From the NCBI GenBank assembly GCA_945861815.1, contig CAMAVV010000013.1, forward strand, positions 1-16,160: DNA of 16,160 bases. The letters run 5' to 3'. This stretch comes from Thermoflexus hugenholtzii JAD2. GTDB lineage: Bacteria > Chloroflexota > Dehalococcoidia > SHYB01. This document shows, one piece after another, positions 13,397 to 16,160 of this stretch (positions are counted from its first letter, which is position 1; the number at the start of each line of letters is the position of its first letter). The translations under genes and the position numbers were made by a program. The notes beneath the pieces were generated by a model. That model was not told where the DNA came from. It was given only the letters and a program-made list of their open reading frames with translations, and ran no database searches.

Positions 13397-14647
13397 ATGG
13401 GCCGAATCATCTTCGAACGAGCTAACCTCATCGACGGCGACCACGCGCCAAAGAAAGACGCGACTATCGTTGTGGACGGCGAGCGCATCACTCAGGTTGC
13501 GCCGAAGGGCAAGCAGGTGAAGCGTGCCCCGGGCGATACTGTGTATGACATGCACGGTAGGTCGCTTATGCCGGGCATGGTGATGGCGCACTTCCATCCC
13601 ACCTATCACAATGCCGGTGTGTGGGGCGGTCCCATCGATTTACAGCACCCGCCCACTTACGCCGCGATGCTTGCCGCCAAAAATGTTCAAGAACTCCTGA
13701 TGTGCGGCTACACATCGTACATCGGCGCAGGCACCATCCACAGTATCGATGCCGTCCTCAAAAAAGCCATCGCCGATGGAGTGTTGCACGGCCCGCGCAT
13801 CGTCGCCTCCAGCCGCGATGTCGTCACCACAGGGGGAGTCGTAGACAACGTGCCTTACTGGTGGAAGGTAGGCCTCGAAGGCATCGCCCTTCTCTGCGAT
13901 GGCCCCGATCAGTTCCGACGGGCCGTGCGCGAGGAGATCAAACGGGGCGCGGAGATCATCAAGCTCTACATCACCGGAGGGCACGGCCTGCCGTGGGACC
14001 CCGAGCAGATGGCCATCGGCCAAGATGAACTGAATGCCGCGTCGGAAACGGCCCATGAGCGCAACAAGATGGTGCGCGGGCACGTGGTCTCCAAGAAGGG
14101 CATCCTGGCCTGCCTGAAGGCGCGCGTGGATGTCCTTGACCATGCCGACGGCATGGATGGCGAATGCATCGAGGGCATCCTGAAGAACAAGGCCTTCGTC
14201 GCGCCGAGCATCTTTTACCCTTTTCGCCTGATGGAAGAGGCAAAGCGCCGCGGAGAGTGGGAGAACCCCAGGTGGCGCAGCGTGGAGCGCGACTTCGAGA
14301 AGACCTGCGCCATGCTTCCCGAGGCGAGCGCCGCCGGGGTGAAGCTGGTTGTCGGCGACGATTACGGGACAGCGTCGCTTCCCCATGGCAGCTATGCCCG
14401 TGAACTGGAGATATATGTGAAACGCGCCGGTGTCGCCCCGCTCGACGTGATCCGCTGGGCCACCAAGAACGGCGCAGAGTTGATGGGCACGGGCAAGGAT
14501 CTTGGCACTATCGAATCAGGGAAACTCGCCGACCTGCTCATCATCGACGGCGATCCGACGGCAGATATCGCCATCCTTCAAGATAAGAAGCGCATCAAGG
14601 CCGTCATGAAGGGCGGCCAGTTCGAGAAGAATGAACTGAAAGAATAG
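13397..14647 (+). CDS. metal-dependent amidohydrolase (imidazolonepropionase/prolidase-like)
   Basis: This 416-residue member of the amidohydrolase superfamily has a TIM barrel flanked by a beta-sandwich. Metal ligands are visible in order: His65 and His67 in AHFHP after the LMPGMV strand, Lys189 in EIIKLYITGG (the position usually carboxylated to bridge two metals), His229 in RGHVVS, His249 in LDHADGM, and Asp321 in GDDYGT. The C-terminus shows the usual GTIESGKLADLLIIDGDP return to the sandwich. It should hydrolyse a C-N or similar bond in a ring or peptide-like substrate, but specificity cannot be told. The start is ATG 13397, with GGAG six bases upstream; the longer in-frame reading would run through its own promoter. 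An SDR gene follows 95 bases later, probably in the same transcript. Confidence 0.93.
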   Translation: MGRIIFERANLIDGDHAPKKDATIVVDGERITQVAPKGKQVKRAPGDTVYDMHGRSLMPGMVMAHFHPTYHNAGVWGGPIDLQHPPTYAAMLAAKNVQELLMCGYTSYIGAGTIHSIDAVLKKAIADGVLHGPRIVASSRDVVTTGGVVDNVPYWWKVGLEGIALLCDGPDQFRRAVREEIKRGAEIIKLYITGGHGLPWDPEQMAIGQDELNAASETAHERNKMVRGHVVSKKGILACLKARVDVLDHADGMDGECIEGILKNKAFVAPSIFYPFRLMEEAKRRGEWENPRWRSVERDFEKTCAMLPEASAAGVKLVVGDDYGTASLPHGSYARELEIYVKRAGVAPLDVIRWATKNGAELMGTGKDLGTIESGKLADLLIIDGDPTADIAILQDKKRIKAVMKGGQFEKNELKE

Positions 14648-14742
14648 AGCTAGCCACACCGGTGCGGGGCCGAAGGCCGAGGATACGGCCTGAAGACACA
14701 CACGGAGTCCCCAGAGGGACAGATGTGTCAGGGGAAAGATAG

Positions 14743-15534
14743 ATGGAGCAGTCGTTGTTGGGGTTATCGGGCAAGGTAGCCCTTGTCACTGGAGGCGCGG
14801 CTGGGATAGGCCGTGGCTGTGCCATGATGCTGGCCCGCGCCGGGTGCAACATCGCCATCGCCGACCTGGACAAGAAGGGCGCGGAGAAGACGGCACGGGA
14901 GATACACGGCATGGCGCGCCGGTCGGCGGCGGTAGAAGTTGACGTGCGCAAGCCGGAGAGCATCGCCAAAATGCTTGAGGAGACGGTGAAGGCGCTGGGA
15001 CGCCTGGATATCTGCATCAACAACGTCGGCGGGCTCACAGGCCACCGCCCGACGGCCTTTCTGGATGCAACGCCCGCCTTCTTCGAAGACGTGATCAACA
15101 ACAACCTGCGCGCCACCTACTGGTGCTGCCATGCCGAGGCGAAGTCCTTTATCGCCAGGGGCGTGGGCGGCTCGATCATCAACATCAGCTCCCTGGCAGG
15201 GATACGCGCGGTGCAGGGCCTCTCGCCCTATGGCGCGGCGAAGGCAGGGATCATCAACCTGACGCAGAACCTGGCGCTGGAGCTTGCGCCCTACGGCATC
15301 AGGGTGAACGCCATCGCCCCGGCGACGACGGGCACGGAGAAGATGACAGAGCGCATGGCGAAGGGCGACTTCAAGGCAGTGGAAGAGGCGAACCCGATGA
15401 AGCGCTTGGCGTCCCCTGAGGATATGGGTGGCGCGGCGGTCTACCTGGCCTCGGCCCTTGCCTCATACGTCACTGGGCACACCATCGTCGTGGACGGGGG
15501 CGTTTCCCTGACTACGCCGCGGCCTGCGCCGTAA
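14743..15534 (+). CDS. short-chain dehydrogenase/reductase (complete catalytic tetrad)
   Basis: This classical SDR oxidoreductase has 263 residues. The cofactor loop is TGGAAGIG (16-23), Asp41 after strand 2 favours NAD, NNVGG (93-97) follows, and the catalytic Ser150, Tyr163 and Lys167 are all in place. It ends with the family's GHTIVVDGG strand. It resembles 3-oxoacyl-ACP reductase-like or gluconate/glucose dehydrogenase-like SDRs, but sequence alone does not fix the substrate. ATG 14743 has AGGGG eight bases upstream. It lies downstream of the amidohydrolase on the same strand. The 95-base gap holds only a small GTCCC-caga-GGGAC hairpin (14707-14720). An oxidation step following the hydrolase is a reasonable inference. 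Confidence 0.93.
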   Translation: MEQSLLGLSGKVALVTGGAAGIGRGCAMMLARAGCNIAIADLDKKGAEKTAREIHGMARRSAAVEVDVRKPESIAKMLEETVKALGRLDICINNVGGLTGHRPTAFLDATPAFFEDVINNNLRATYWCCHAEAKSFIARGVGGSIINISSLAGIRAVQGLSPYGAAKAGIINLTQNLALELAPYGIRVNAIAPATTGTEKMTERMAKGDFKAVEEANPMKRLASPEDMGGAAVYLASALASYVTGHTIVVDGGVSLTTPRPAP

Positions 15535-15547
15535 TTCCGAGAGAGGT

Positions 15548-15973
15548 CTACATCTGCTGGATGAGCTCAAGGGTGATGCCGTCGGGGTCGAGGAAGTAGC
15601 AGGCCTTGACGCTTTTTATGTGATGCGGCGGGTTGACGAAGCTTACGCCTTTCGCTAGCAATTCCTTGTAGACGGCGTCGATGTCGTCGACGTGGAAGGC
15701 GATGTGGGCCGCCCCGGTATCTTTTCTCTCCGGGGGGCGCGTTGCTCCTTGAGGCTTCAGATACTGGATGAGTTCGATCTCATGATCGCCGCTCATGAGC
15801 TGGGCGATATGCAGTTGCGCACCGGGATAGCCTGTGACGATCCCCGCGTCGTTGCTTTCGGTCCGGGAGATGCGCTTCACCGTCATGCCGAGGACGTTGC
15901 TATAGAAGGCGACGGAGCGGTCGAAGTCGGAGACGACGAAGGACGTTTGGTAGAGGCGGAACTTGTTAGGCAT
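15548..15973 (-). CDS. VOC/glyoxalase-fold metalloprotein
   Basis: This is a single polypeptide of 141 residues with two beta-alpha-beta-beta-beta modules of the vicinal-oxygen-chelate fold. By position the likely metal ligands are Gln9, Glu67 (EIELIQY), His90 (AHIAFHVDD) and Glu136 (ITLELIQ). This Gln/Glu/His/Glu set is like that of human glyoxalase I, so a lyase, epimerase or dioxygenase-like role is possible. DPDGITLELIQ at the end is the family's closing strand. The start is ATG at 15973, only six bases after the stop of the upstream gene on the minus strand. Its ribosome site (GGGAG) lies inside that gene's last codons, so the two are an operon. It is convergent with the SDR gene at 15534. 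The substrate is unknown. Confidence 0.9.
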   Translation of the reverse strand: MPNKFRLYQTSFVVSDFDRSVAFYSNVLGMTVKRISRTESNDAGIVTGYPGAQLHIAQLMSGDHEIELIQYLKPQGATRPPERKDTGAAHIAFHVDDIDAVYKELLAKGVSFVNPPHHIKSVKACYFLDPDGITLELIQQM

Positions 15974-15979
15974 GGCGCA

Positions 15980-16160
15980 CTACTCCCAGAAACCCTGCTT
16001 CGTCACACCAGGGGGAAGCGGCGGGAATGCCTGGTGGAAGGACTCCTGAGTGACTTCCCGCTCTTCAAACATCTTCGCGATCATCTGGGCGTCTTCTTGG
16101 GAGCGGTAGTTGCGCAGCCCCCAGATCTTCGTCTTGAAATCCGGGGTGATGTCGATGGTG
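15980..16160 (-). CDS. C-terminal end of an unrecognised protein (partial at window edge)
   Basis: An open frame enters from the right edge and ends at a TAG (complement of 15980-15982), giving the last 59 residues of a protein. The fragment is soluble in character: an aromatic/charged start (TIDITPDFKTKIWGLRNYRS), an acidic helix (about residues 20-35, QEDAQMIAKMFEERE), then a proline-rich turn (FPPLPPG) and the ending KQGFWE. I do not recognise the family from this piece. It is believed to be coding because it runs to within six bases of the VOC gene start and supplies its ribosome site. The rest lies outside the window. Confidence 0.65.
   Translation of the reverse strand, partial: TIDITPDFKTKIWGLRNYRSQEDAQMIAKMFEEREVTQESFHQAFPPLPPGVTKQGFWE

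Noticed and set aside
12505..13609. Open frames of 271 and 312 codons overlapping the second SDR gene
   Set aside because: Both are out-of-frame readings of the SDR or amidohydrolase coding sequence, with low-complexity composition.

Overview
This is a GC-rich bacterial chromosomal segment with short intergenic gaps and no rRNA, tRNA, CRISPR, phage or transposase gene that I can see. The gene set suggests a Chloroflexota-type genome, possibly of the SAR202/Dehalococcoidia kind. The reasons are a stand-alone B12 mutase large subunit, an animal-type class I aldolase beside a GlpX phosphatase, and a run of SDR, amidohydrolase and VOC enzymes. This placement is an inference from gene content, not a measured phylogeny.

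Layout. (1) 1-1800: an acyl-CoA mutase large subunit behind a good promoter. Its substrate-pocket residues are of isobutyryl-CoA mutase type rather than methylmalonyl-CoA mutase type. (2) 1801-2381: a 580-base non-coding stretch crowded with palindromes. (3) 2382-5252: moaA, rdgB, rnhA, moaC and a 51-residue membrane protein overlapping moaC by ATGA. This block holds the first enzymes of molybdopterin synthesis together with nucleotide-pool and RNA/DNA-hybrid housekeeping. moaA, rdgB and rnhA lack Shine-Dalgarno sequences and have -10-like hexamers 5-10 bases before the ATG, so they may be made from leaderless mRNAs. (4) 5274-7447: class I fructose-bisphosphate aldolase and GlpX fructose-1,6-bisphosphatase are divergent, with a palindromic -10 box between them. 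Together they cover the triose-phosphate to fructose-6-phosphate steps. (5) 7471-7881: an unrecognised 136-residue protein. (6) 8038-10805: a CopZ-like copper chaperone and a CopA-type copper ATPase, separated by a repeat-filled spacer. (7) 11074-11625: a beta-class carbonic anhydrase. (8) 11631-16160: an accessory catabolic-looking block of three short-chain dehydrogenases, a metal-dependent amidohydrolase, a VOC/glyoxalase-fold protein and the end of one unrecognised gene. It is organised around a divergent promoter pair at 13274-13370.

A family of CCTCTCCC/GGGAGAGG inverted repeats recurs just downstream of the stop codons of the mutase, moaA, copZ and copA genes, sometimes with a second hairpin nested inside. 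It is the most distinctive non-coding structure here. I found no convincing new multi-gene system. The best leads are the mutase specificity residues, the leaderless-start cluster and the repeat family.
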